Source: Lactobacillus delbrueckii
GTDB lineage: Bacteria; Bacillota; Bacilli; Lactobacillales; Lactobacillaceae
Direction: 5' to 3'
NCBI GenBank assembly: GCA_004556255.1
Contig: SFHY01000098.1
Location: forward strand, 1 to 5,395
DNA: 5,395 bases
Shown here piece by piece: positions 1-5,395 of this stretch. Position 1 is the stretch's first letter. Each line of letters begins with the position of its first letter. Below the pieces are notes generated by a model. The model saw nothing but the letters and a program-made list of their open reading frames with translations. It searched no databases and was not told where the DNA came from. The position numbers and the translations under genes were made by a program.

Positions 1-6
1 CATAAC

Positions 7-80
7 GGTTCGGTAGCTCAGCTGGATAGAGCAACGGTCTTCTAAACCGTGGGTCGTGAGTTCGAATCTCACCCGAATCA
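7..80 (+). tRNA. tRNA-Arg (anticodon UCU)
   Basis: The full cloverleaf can be drawn. The 7-bp acceptor stem pairs 7-13 with 73-79, with one G-U pair. The D stem is GCTC/GAGC (16-19 with 29-32). The 5-bp anticodon stem is 34-38 with 46-50, and the 7-nt loop CTTCTAA at 39-45 gives anticodon TCT at 41-43. The T stem pairs 56-60 with 68-72 and carries the standard TTCGAAT loop. The discriminator base is A80. UCU reads the Arg codon AGA (and possibly AGG). The 3' CCA is not encoded, since the next bases are TGA, so CCA must be added after transcription. The gene stands alone before a terminator, and its promoter is upstream of the window. Confidence 0.96.
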
Positions 81-95
81 TGATTGCAACCAGAG

Positions 96-127
96 AAATC
101 ACTGAGGCTTGCCTCGGTGATTTTTTT
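96..127 (+). terminator. Intrinsic terminator of the tRNA-Arg gene
   Basis: A 12-bp stem pairs 96-107 (AAATCACTGAGG) with 112-123 (CCTCGGTGATTT), including one G-U pair, around the 4-nt loop CTTG. A run of seven T (121-127) follows; its first three bases form the distal stem. This is a textbook Rho-independent terminator. It starts 16 nt after the tRNA and separates the tRNA transcript from the topB promoter. The T run is on the + side, so the terminator mainly acts on rightward transcription. Confidence 0.93.
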
Positions 128-145
128 GTTATATCCGCAGAAAAT

Positions 146-174
146 TTGCCAAGTCGGCAAAAGTAAACTATAAT
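146..174 (+). promoter_or_regulatory. Sigma-A promoter of topB
   Basis: The -35 element TTGCCA (146-151) and a perfect -10 TATAAT (169-174) are separated by exactly 17 bp, the optimal spacing. Transcription should start around 181, giving a leader of about 88 nt before topB. The -35 element is inside a short inverted repeat (TTTGCC at 145-150, GGCAAA at 156-161), so a repressor could overlap it, though none is known here. This is the strongest promoter visible in the window. Confidence 0.85.
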
Positions 175-195
175 GGAATAAATATTAAACGTTTG

Positions 196-242
196 TTCGA
201 GCAATCCTGGTCACTTGGCCGGGGCCTTTTTATTTGCTCGGG
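196..242 (+). promoter_or_regulatory. Foldable leader (5' UTR) upstream of topB, unknown type
   Basis: The leader contains a perfect 7-bp inverted repeat, CGAGCAA (198-204) with TTGCTCG (234-240), extendable by two G-U pairs. It encloses a GC-rich core. GGTC at 209-212 can pair with GGCC at 217-220 or with GGCC at 223-226, and the second pairing is followed directly by TTTTTATTT, resembling a weak terminator. GCCTT at 224-228 is also complementary to AAGGC at 254-258 in the ribosome binding site. I recognise no named riboswitch, T-box or attenuator class. The structure is visible; any regulatory role is inference. Confidence 0.4.
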
Positions 243-253
243 ATTTTTGACAC

Positions 254-262
254 AAGGCAGGA
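254..262 (+). promoter_or_regulatory. Ribosome binding site of topB
   Basis: The purine-rich stretch AAGGCAGGA ends 6 nt before the ATG at 269, a good distance, and supports that start. An ATG at 264 is followed at once by a TAA stop and cannot serve. The AAGGC half can pair with GCCTT in the leader, which could limit translation. Confidence 0.75.
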
Positions 263-268
263 AATGTA

Positions 269-2407
269 ATGACGACGGTAATTTTAGCAGAGAAGCCCAG
301 CCAGGCCCGGTCATACGCGGCCGCTTTCGCCCAGAGCCAGAAGGGGGAGGGGCAGATCAAGGTCGCGGATCCGATCTTGCCGGCAGACACGGTGATCACC
401 TATGGTTTTGGCCACTTAGTGGAAATGGCCCTGCCGGAAGCCTATGACGCCAGCTACAAGCGCTGGTCTTTAAAGAAGCTGCCGATTTTTCCCAACCAGT
501 ACAAGTGCCTGGTTCCCCGGGACAAGAAGAAGCAGTTCAATATTGTCGCTAATTTGCTCAAGCGGGCAGATACGATCGTGATTGCCACGGACAGTGACCG
601 GGAAGGGGAAAACATCGCCTGGTCCATCATGCGGCAGGCGGAGATCGATCTGAAACAGAAGCGCCTTTTCCGCCTCTGGATCAATTCTTTGGAACAAGCC
701 GCGATCAGGGAAGGCTTCCAGAACTTGCGGCCAGGCTGGGACTACTACTACCGCTATAAGGAAGCCCAGACCCGGCAGATCAGCGACTGGCTGGTCGGGA
801 TGAATGGCAGTCCTTTATTTACCTTGCTGTTAAGGAAGCAGGGGATCAAGGGGACCTATTCAATCGGCCGGGTGCAGACGCCGACTTTGTACATGGTCTA
901 TAAGCGTGACCAGGAGATTGCCAATTTTAAGCCGGAGAAGTACTGGCTGCTCATGGCCGATTTTTGGCAGGGAAGAAAGAAATTCGCTGGCCGCTTGCTG
1001 CCGGAAACCAAATTTAAGAGCCCGGCAGAACTGGAGCAATTTTTGCTCGCTAAGGGCGGGAGCCTAGGCAAGCAGACCGGCCGGGTGGCCAAGGTAGATA
1101 AGGAGCAAAAGAGCTTGGCCAGTCCCCGCCTCTTCTCCTTGTCCAGTCTGCAGACGGAAGCCAACCGCCGCTACCATGCTTCAGCCAGCCAGGTTTTGCA
1201 GGCTGTGCAGAATCTGTATGAAAATAAGTTTTTGAGCTACCCGCGGACTGACTGCAACTATATTACGGACAATGAGTATGCCTACCTGGCCCAGAACTTA
1301 GACCGCTACCAGGGACTTTTGCCAAATTCTGCAGAAGTCAAAGAGCAAATGAAGCCCTTAAAGGCGGAGAAGCGCTATGTCGACTCCAGCAAGGTCCAGG
1401 AGCACCACGCCATCATCATGACCAAGACTGTGCCCAGCCAGGCACAGCTGGGCAAAATGTCCAAGCTGGAAGGGCAGATCTATGACCTGGTCTTACGGCG
1501 GACCCTGGAGATGTTTTTAAAGGCCTATGTCTATGAGAAGACCACGGCTTTGATTGCTGTTGGCCAATTGACTTTTAAGGCCAGCGGCAATGTCAGCGTG
1601 AATCTGGGCTGGAAGATCCTGGAAGGGCCAGTTAAAGATGCCCAGCTGCCGCCTCTGGAAGCCGGCCAGGAACTGACGGCTAAACTCAAAGAGCAGGAAG
1701 AAGAGACTAAGCCCCCGGCCAAGTTTACGGAAGGGAGCCTGATCACGGCTATGAAGACGGCGGGCAAGACCCTGGACGATGAAGAGGCCCAGGCCATTTT
1801 AAAAGACGTTGAAGGGATCGGGACGGAAGCTACCCGGGCCAGCACCATTGAAATTTTGAAGAAGCGGGGCTACATGCAGAGCCGGCAAAACAAATTGTCG
1901 GTCACCCCGGAAGGAACTATCCTTTGTAAGGCGGCAGAAGCTGAGCCGCTTTTAGTCAGCGCGCAGATGACGGCCCAGTGGGAAAAGGCCTTAAAGCAAG
2001 TTGGGGCTAAGGAACGGAGCCAGGATAACTTTTTAGGGCAGATCAAGAAATTCATTTCAAAGATGATTACAGAAGTGCCAGGCAAGATCCAGGTTGACCA
2101 GGGCTTGCAGGAAGAAGCCCAGAGCCGGCAGGCCAAAGCCGCGGCAATCGGCCCCTGCCCGGTTTGCAAGAAAGGTGAGATTACTGACAAGGGCAAGTTT
2201 TACGGCTGCAGTAATTACCGGGGCGGCTGCCATTTCACCTTGCCCAAGAAATTTGCCGGCAAGAATATGGGCAAGCGGATTGTGAAGACCTTGATCAGCA
2301 AGGGCAAGACTGACAAGCTGGACGGTTTTATCTCTAAAAAGAGCGGGCAGCGGTATTCAGCCAAGCTGCAGCTGGAGGGGGACAAACTCTCTTTGTCTTT
2401 TGATTGA
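269..2407 (+). CDS. topB: DNA topoisomerase III (type IA), complete
   Basis: The product is 712 aa, close to the roughly 730 aa of Bacillus subtilis TopB. Type IA topoisomerases cut one DNA strand through a 5'-phosphotyrosine link, pass a strand and reseal; TopB mainly decatenates and resolves replication and recombination intermediates. The N-terminal Toprim domain starts with the EKPSQA motif (Glu8) and holds the metal-binding TDSDREGE motif (107-114; Asp108, Asp110). SIGRVQTPTL (198-207) and SYPRTDC (323-329) follow, with Tyr324 as catalytic nucleophile. HHAI (379-382) and GIGTEATRAS (516-525) are typical later motifs. The C-terminus has one four-cysteine zinc motif (Cys630, Cys633, Cys647, Cys654), then a Toprim C-terminal repeat-like segment (about 660-712) with GF-SKK. 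No key residue is missing. It has its own promoter and leader. DNA topoisomerase I (TopA) is the main alternative, but the N-terminal EKPSQA, total length and single zinc motif favour TopB. Confidence 0.95.
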   Translation: MTTVILAEKPSQARSYAAAFAQSQKGEGQIKVADPILPADTVITYGFGHLVEMALPEAYDASYKRWSLKKLPIFPNQYKCLVPRDKKKQFNIVANLLKRADTIVIATDSDREGENIAWSIMRQAEIDLKQKRLFRLWINSLEQAAIREGFQNLRPGWDYYYRYKEAQTRQISDWLVGMNGSPLFTLLLRKQGIKGTYSIGRVQTPTLYMVYKRDQEIANFKPEKYWLLMADFWQGRKKFAGRLLPETKFKSPAELEQFLLAKGGSLGKQTGRVAKVDKEQKSLASPRLFSLSSLQTEANRRYHASASQVLQAVQNLYENKFLSYPRTDCNYITDNEYAYLAQNLDRYQGLLPNSAEVKEQMKPLKAEKRYVDSSKVQEHHAIIMTKTVPSQAQLGKMSKLEGQIYDLVLRRTLEMFLKAYVYEKTTALIAVGQLTFKASGNVSVNLGWKILEGPVKDAQLPPLEAGQELTAKLKEQEEETKPPAKFTEGSLITAMKTAGKTLDDEEAQAILKDVEGIGTEATRASTIEILKKRGYMQSRQNKLSVTPEGTILCKAAEAEPLLVSAQMTAQWEKALKQVGAKERSQDNFLGQIKKFISKMITEVPGKIQVDQGLQEEAQSRQAKAAAIGPCPVCKKGEITDKGKFYGCSNYRGGCHFTLPKKFAGKNMGKRIVKTLISKGKTDKLDGFISKKSGQRYSAKLQLEGDKLSLSFD

Positions 2408-2438
2408 TTTTTGCAAAAACAATATTTCTTAAAATGAG

Positions 2439-2455
2439 TTAACAATTTCGTTACA
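2439..2455 (-). promoter_or_regulatory. Putative WalR/PhoP-type response-regulator box
   Basis: Read on the minus strand the site is TGTAAC-GAAAT-TGTTAA. This fits every position of the WalR (YycF/VicR) consensus TGTWAH-N5-TGTWAH. Read on the plus strand it is TTAACA-ATTTC-GTTACA, a PhoP-type box (TT[ATC]ACA repeats) with one mismatch in the second half. Both regulators belong to the OmpR family and use 11-bp-spaced direct repeats, so the sequence alone does not decide between them. The site is 153 bp upstream of the secreted-protein gene at 2592, in a gap with no other gene. WalR targets are typically cell-wall genes, which fits the context. Binding is inference. Confidence 0.45.
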
Positions 2456-2523
2456 AATGAAATAGTGTCCGAAAACTGTGGTAAAGTATGAAAAGGCATT
2501 TCGTGATAAAAGTGTAAATTATC

Positions 2524-2552
2524 TGGGTGCTTTTTGTTAATAACCCTAGAAT
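2524..2552 (+). promoter_or_regulatory. Candidate promoter of the secreted-protein genes
   Basis: TAGAAT (2547-2552) matches five of six -10 bases and would start transcription near 2559, about 33 nt before the ATG at 2592. The matching -35 position (2524-2529, TGGGTG) is poor, as expected for an activator-dependent promoter. Half-sites TGTAAA (2513) and TGTTAA (2535) flank it. Other AT-rich hexamers in the gap, such as TAAAGT at 2482 behind a TG extension, are weaker alternatives. There is no clear winner, so confidence is low. Confidence 0.3.
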
Positions 2553-2577
2553 TATGAGTTTTGTATTTTTAGAAGTG

Positions 2578-2584
2578 AAGGGAA
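2578..2584 (+). promoter_or_regulatory. Ribosome binding site deciding the start at 2592
   Basis: The stretch AAGGGAA aligns with AAGGAGG and lies 7 nt before the ATG at 2592, but only 4 nt before the in-frame TTG at 2589. This favours the ATG, which trims one residue from the longest reading frame and leaves a signal peptide starting MRRF. Confidence 0.65.
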
Positions 2585-2591
2585 GAGTTTG

Positions 2592-4358
2592 ATGAGACGT
2601 TTTGCTCTGGGCATGATGACCAGCGCGGCACTGATGGCCGGCCTGGCCAGTCAGGTGCAAGCAAGCAGCAAGGACTACAGTAAGAGCACGAAGACCGATC
2701 TTGTGACCAAGATCATAGGCAGCAAGAGCTACCAGGTCTATTCCTCGCTCAAGCTGGAAGAGGTAACTAAGAAGGTCAAGACAAAGACCAAGGAAAAGAA
2801 GAAGGTCGCTGTCAAGAAGAAGAGTAAGAAGGGCAAGACCAAGTACAAGTGGGTGACCAAGACGGCCTACAAGAACGTGAAGAAGAAGGAGTGGAAGTTC
2901 GGCAAGAAATTGACGGCTTCTTCTGACTTCAGATACGCTCACGTTCAGTCCAAGTCTTACAAGGTTAAAGATGGCAAGCGCTACTACTACATCTACGTTG
3001 ACGGCCGGCCAGTTGGCTACGTGAATGAGAAGGCTTTTGCCCTTTCGAAAGCTAATGTGGTTTCCCAGGTCAGCCTGGTCAACAACCCGTCTGACTCAGT
3101 TGGCTTTAACGCCGAAGACGCGATTAACTACGTGACTGACCAGCACGGCAGTCTGGTTGACAATGATTCAGTTGAGATCAGCTGCAAGTCTGCTAAATTG
3201 AATATTTCTGATACTGGCTATGTATCCAGCCGCAAAACCGGGACGGCGGTATTGACCTTCAAGTACGGCAAGGCCAAGGCGACCAGCAAGCTGACGGTGC
3301 GGGGGGATGCCAAAGAAGGGATCAGCTCGGCCGATGTAACGCCGGTGAAAACTGATCTGCCAGAGATCAAGACCTGGTCAGCCAGCGACGGGGCCAGCCT
3401 GTCCTCATCTTCAACTGTAACTTCAGAAGACGCGGTTTCCAGCTCCCACAAGTACTGGGCGACCGACATGTCCGGCAACGCTAAGGGCGCGGATATTGAA
3501 ACCGTTTTCTATCATCCGGCAGTTTTGAGCGCGCCAGGTTCAAGCAACCTGGAGGCCAAGGTATCAAGCGCTGTTCAGGGGATTGATTTTTATGACAATG
3601 ACCTGGTGACCAGCAACCTTGACTTAGGCCAGGCCGACAACCGGGAAGCCCGGGGCCATATGGTTTACTACAACATGCGGGGGGTCAAGAAGTATAACTG
3701 GCAGCTGATTCCAAGCAAGATGCTGAGCTTCAACACCTGGCTAAGCTATATCAAGAACATCAAGGTCAGCCCATACATGAAGCTGGGCCATGGCCAGTCA
3801 GTCGGCAGCACCAAGAAGTATGTTTACGTTTTAGCCAACTGGAACCGGTCCAACAACTGGTCTAACTCCCAGGAACTGATCCGGGTCAAGAAGTCCACCA
3901 TGGAAATTGACAAGATCTGGACCTTCAAGGTTTGGAACGGGTCAGCCAAGTATCCGCGGATTTTCCTCAACGCGGACGTAATTGACGACAACACTTTGAT
4001 TGCCCTCTTCCACAATGCCTCTAAGCACCGCTATGAATACTGGAAGATCAGTAGAAGTGGCGACAGCTTCAAGGCTAAGGAAGTTGGGGCTACGGGTAGC
4101 GACCTCATCAGCAATTCTGCTGAAGTCCAGGGCTTTGTCTGGGACAGCGCCTATGATGTTTACTACATTGCCTTCAACGACTACCTCTTTAAGATCGGGG
4201 CAGGTTTAGATGGCGGCACGGAAGCCGGTAAGCTTTTGAACTACTACAAGTTTGACACTGGCCGGGAATTTGAAGGCCTGGGCAGCTACAAGGGTGAGCT
4301 CTACGTCAACTTGAACCATCCAACGGAAACTTTGAAGGTGGATCATATTACAAAATAG
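2592..4358 (+). CDS. Secreted GW-like / Ig-like / helveticin J-like surface protein
   Basis: The product is 588 aa and not a named gene I recognise. A Sec signal peptide (1-24) ends at VQA before SS. A GW/SH3-like module spans about 46-150, from YQVYSSLK to YYYIYVDGRPVGYV, with Gly-Tyr in place of Gly-Trp. It is split by a very basic insert: 23 of residues 61-106 are Lys. Residues about 157-238 look like a Big_3-type Ig domain (YVTDQHGSLVD, then TFKYGKAKATSKLTV). A Ser-rich linker (263-286) follows. From about 300 to the end come roughly five beta-propeller-like units, for example VQGIDFYDNDLV (328-339), GHGQSVG (399-405), VQGFVWDS (512-519) and EFEGLGSYKGELYV (559-572). Their order resembles helveticin J bacteriolysins. 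There is no LPXTG or C-terminal membrane segment, so wall retention is probably electrostatic or through the GW-like module. Cys198 is the only cysteine in the mature protein. Adhesin or bacteriolysin are both possible; function unproven. Confidence 0.85.
   Translation: MRRFALGMMTSAALMAGLASQVQASSKDYSKSTKTDLVTKIIGSKSYQVYSSLKLEEVTKKVKTKTKEKKKVAVKKKSKKGKTKYKWVTKTAYKNVKKKEWKFGKKLTASSDFRYAHVQSKSYKVKDGKRYYYIYVDGRPVGYVNEKAFALSKANVVSQVSLVNNPSDSVGFNAEDAINYVTDQHGSLVDNDSVEISCKSAKLNISDTGYVSSRKTGTAVLTFKYGKAKATSKLTVRGDAKEGISSADVTPVKTDLPEIKTWSASDGASLSSSSTVTSEDAVSSSHKYWATDMSGNAKGADIETVFYHPAVLSAPGSSNLEAKVSSAVQGIDFYDNDLVTSNLDLGQADNREARGHMVYYNMRGVKKYNWQLIPSKMLSFNTWLSYIKNIKVSPYMKLGHGQSVGSTKKYVYVLANWNRSNNWSNSQELIRVKKSTMEIDKIWTFKVWNGSAKYPRIFLNADVIDDNTLIALFHNASKHRYEYWKISRSGDSFKAKEVGATGSDLISNSAEVQGFVWDSAYDVYYIAFNDYLFKIGAGLDGGTEAGKLLNYYKFDTGREFEGLGSYKGELYVNLNHPTETLKVDHITK
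2772..2909 (+). repeat. Lys-rich low-complexity coding segment (AAG-rich)
   Basis: Half of the 46 codons here are Lys, mostly AAG, so the coding strand is almost a purine tract with recurring AAGAAG. It encodes residues 61-106 of the secreted protein. The segment between YSSLK and WKFGKK is 46 residues here but only 17 in the downstream paralogue, so it carries about 29 extra residues. The composition would favour slippage or unequal exchange, and in the protein it gives a strongly cationic patch that could bind teichoic acids or other polyanions. Confidence 0.6.
3123..3151 (+). repeat. DNA-level match between the tandem paralogues, copy 1
   Basis: This 29-nt stretch encodes INYVTDQHGS in the Ig-like domain. 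It matches 4824-4852 in the downstream gene at 26 of 29 positions. It is the best nucleotide identity I found between the two genes and supports an old tandem duplication, since most other parts match only as protein. Confidence 0.55.
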
Positions 4359-4381
4359 TTGAGTTTAATGATTGTGAGTAT

Positions 4382-4387
4382 AGGAAG
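4382..4387 (+). promoter_or_regulatory. Ribosome binding site of the second secreted-protein gene
   Basis: AGGAAG is the only good purine-rich motif in the 30-bp gap. The AGGA core is only 3 nt from the ATG at 4389, which is tight, but 9 nt from the in-frame TTG at 4395, which is ideal. In-frame ATG (4368) and GTG (4374) codons upstream have no comparable motif before them. The start is therefore uncertain between 4389 and 4395. Confidence 0.5.
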
Positions 4388-4388
4388 A

Positions 4389-5395
4389 ATGAAATTGAAA
4401 AAGGGGCTGGCCTTTTCCGCTGCACTTCTGGCGGTTGCCTGTTTGTTTGAAACTGGTCAGCCAGTTGCAGCGGCGAGTGAGCAGCTGTCGACCAAGGTGA
4501 TCGACGGGAAGAAGAACTATGGGATCTATTCCAGCTTGAAGCAGGTGAAGGTCAAGACTGGCAAGGGCAAGAAGAAAAAGATCAAGCTGATCTGGAAGTT
4601 TGGCAAGAAAATGGCCACTACGAAAGAATTCAAGCTGGCCCATGTACAGTCCCGATCCTACAAGCTCGACCGGGGCAGACGGTATTACTATGTCTATGTT
4701 GACGGCCGCGGGGTCGGCTATGTCAGCGAGCGGGCTTTTGCCAGAAGCAAGATGTCTTTGGTTAAGAGCGTCAGCTTGGTCAACAACGCGCTGGATACCA
4801 ACGGCTTCGTGACGACTGATGCCATCAACTACGTGACAGACAAGCACGGCAGCGTGGTTGACGTTAATTCGGTGAAGCGGTCGGCCGACCGGATTTCTGA
4901 AAAGATGCCTGGCCGGTATGTAGTGACTTACCGCTACGGCAAGGCCAGCGGGAAGGTCACGGTGACGGTCAGAAGCGATGCCAATGAAGGGATTTCCAAG
5001 GCTGATGCCAAGCTGGGCAAGGGCGGCAATGTTGGCAAAACCTGGTTCCCGCATGAACTGGCTTTTAGAGGCAACTACAATGCCCAGGTTAGCTCGCACA
5101 CTTACGTCGGGACTGACAAGCATGGCAAGAAGACGGCTAAATTGACCACTAAGTTTTATGAGCCAAATTCTTTTAGCCTGCTGGAAGGCAGCCAGGAAAC
5201 CAATGTCCGGGGCAATGTCCAGGGTTTGGACGTGTATGGCCAGGATATGGTTACCACCAATTTTTATGGCGGGCCTGAATCATCCATGGACGGAGCCCGG
5301 GGGCACATGGTCCTTTACCAATTGAACCAAGTGCCAAAGTATGCCCTGCAGTACATTCCGACTAAGACTTTGAATTTCCAGCTTTGGAAAAATTA
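4389..5395 (+). CDS. Second secreted GW-like / Ig-like paralogue, 3' end missing
   Basis: Reading is open to the window end: 335 codons plus 2 nt, no stop. The start at ATG 4389 gives MKLKKGLAF, a normal signal peptide n-region; TTG 4395 (MKKGLAF) is a close rival. Cleavage is likely after the VAA/VAAA motif near residue 29. The domain order repeats that of the gene before it. The GW/SH3-like module (about 43-117) contains YGIYSSLK, WKFGKK and YYYVYVDGRGVGYV, with a shorter Lys-rich loop (52-68). A Big_3-like Ig domain (about 127-196) shows YVTDKHGSVVD and PGRYVVTYRYGKASGKVTV. The start of the propeller-like region has NVQGLDVYGQDMVTTNF and ARGHMVLYQL. Aligned regions stay in register with the upstream protein up to the cut. 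A gap of 30 bp and no terminator suggest co-transcription. No Cys remains after Cys18 in the part seen. The function is unknown; a wall-associated adhesin or bacteriolysin-like role is inference. Confidence 0.85.
   Translation, partial: MKLKKGLAFSAALLAVACLFETGQPVAAASEQLSTKVIDGKKNYGIYSSLKQVKVKTGKGKKKKIKLIWKFGKKMATTKEFKLAHVQSRSYKLDRGRRYYYVYVDGRGVGYVSERAFARSKMSLVKSVSLVNNALDTNGFVTTDAINYVTDKHGSVVDVNSVKRSADRISEKMPGRYVVTYRYGKASGKVTVTVRSDANEGISKADAKLGKGGNVGKTWFPHELAFRGNYNAQVSSHTYVGTDKHGKKTAKLTTKFYEPNSFSLLEGSQETNVRGNVQGLDVYGQDMVTTNFYGGPESSMDGARGHMVLYQLNQVPKYALQYIPTKTLNFQLWKN
4824..4852 (+). repeat. DNA-level match between the tandem paralogues, copy 2
   Basis: Partner of the stretch at 3123-3151, with 26 of 29 bases identical. 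It encodes INYVTDKHGS in the Ig-like domain of the second paralogue. The spacing between copies is 1701 bp. Confidence 0.55.

Noticed and set aside
181..268. T-box, purine or preQ1 riboswitch in the topB leader
   Set aside because: None of the conserved core sequences of these classes is present; the leader is too short for most of them and topB is not a usual target.
193..447. TTG-initiated 84-codon frame in the topB leader and early topB
   Set aside because: It overlaps topB in another frame, has no ribosome binding site, and its composition is that of an out-of-frame reading of topB.
2408..2419. TTTTTGCAAAAA as the topB terminator
   Set aside because: A perfect palindrome without a loop and without GC pairs cannot form a stable hairpin with a following T run.
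2488..2517. Nine-codon frame MKRHFVIKV in the gap as a leader peptide
   Set aside because: It has no convincing ribosome binding site, and no adjacent terminator or antiterminator structure to give it a role.
2451..2942. 163-codon minus-strand frame rich in Leu opposite the Lys-rich segment
   Set aside because: The long Leu run is simply the antisense reading of AAG-rich Lys codons (CTT), not a membrane protein.
4428..4448. LAVAC in the second paralogue's signal peptide as a lipobox (lipoprotein)
   Set aside because: The hydrophobic run continues past Cys18 (LF), the -3 residue is Ala, and a normal signal peptidase I site (VAAA) follows at about 26-29. The upstream paralogue has no Cys there.
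4365..5123. 252-codon open frame on the minus strand opposite the second secreted gene
   Set aside because: It is a shadow of the GC-rich third positions of the real + strand gene, which shows signal peptide, domain homology to its neighbour and conserved register. The minus frame shows no recognisable domain.

Overview
The window looks like chromosomal DNA from a low-GC Gram-positive of the Lactobacillaceae. I infer the Lactobacillus delbrueckii group, on style alone: roughly balanced base composition, G/C-rich third codon positions, strong purine-rich ribosome binding sites, a tRNA gene without encoded CCA, and secreted proteins with Lys-rich, GW-like and Ig-like modules typical of lactobacilli. 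No database search was possible, so the species is a guess. Everything supported lies on the + strand.

Layout. (1) Positions 7-80 encode a tRNA-Arg with anticodon UCU, closed by a strong intrinsic terminator at 96-127. Its promoter lies outside the window. (2) A near-consensus sigma-A promoter (146-174) drives topB (269-2407), a complete DNA topoisomerase III. It is preceded by a leader of about 88 nt that can fold and contains a segment able to pair with the topB ribosome binding site. (3) An AT-rich gap of 184 bp (2408-2591) holds no gene and no convincing topB terminator. It does hold a 17-bp direct-repeat box of the WalR/PhoP (OmpR-family response regulator) type. (4) Two tandem paralogous genes follow. 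The first (2592-4358) is complete, 588 aa. The second (4389-5395) is cut by the window end after 335 codons. Only 30 bp separate them, which suggests one transcript.

The two paralogues are the interesting part. Both have a Sec signal peptide, one GW/SH3-like module carrying a Lys-rich insert, a Big_3-like Ig domain, and a C-terminal beta-propeller-like region whose repeat pattern resembles the helveticin J bacteriolysin family. Neither shows an LPXTG motif or a C-terminal membrane anchor in the sequence available (the second gene's C-terminus is not visible), so attachment is probably non-covalent, through the basic region and GW-like module. The WalR/PhoP-type box upstream would fit cell-envelope stress or phosphate control. 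The tRNA and topB are housekeeping genes with no evident functional link to the secreted pair.
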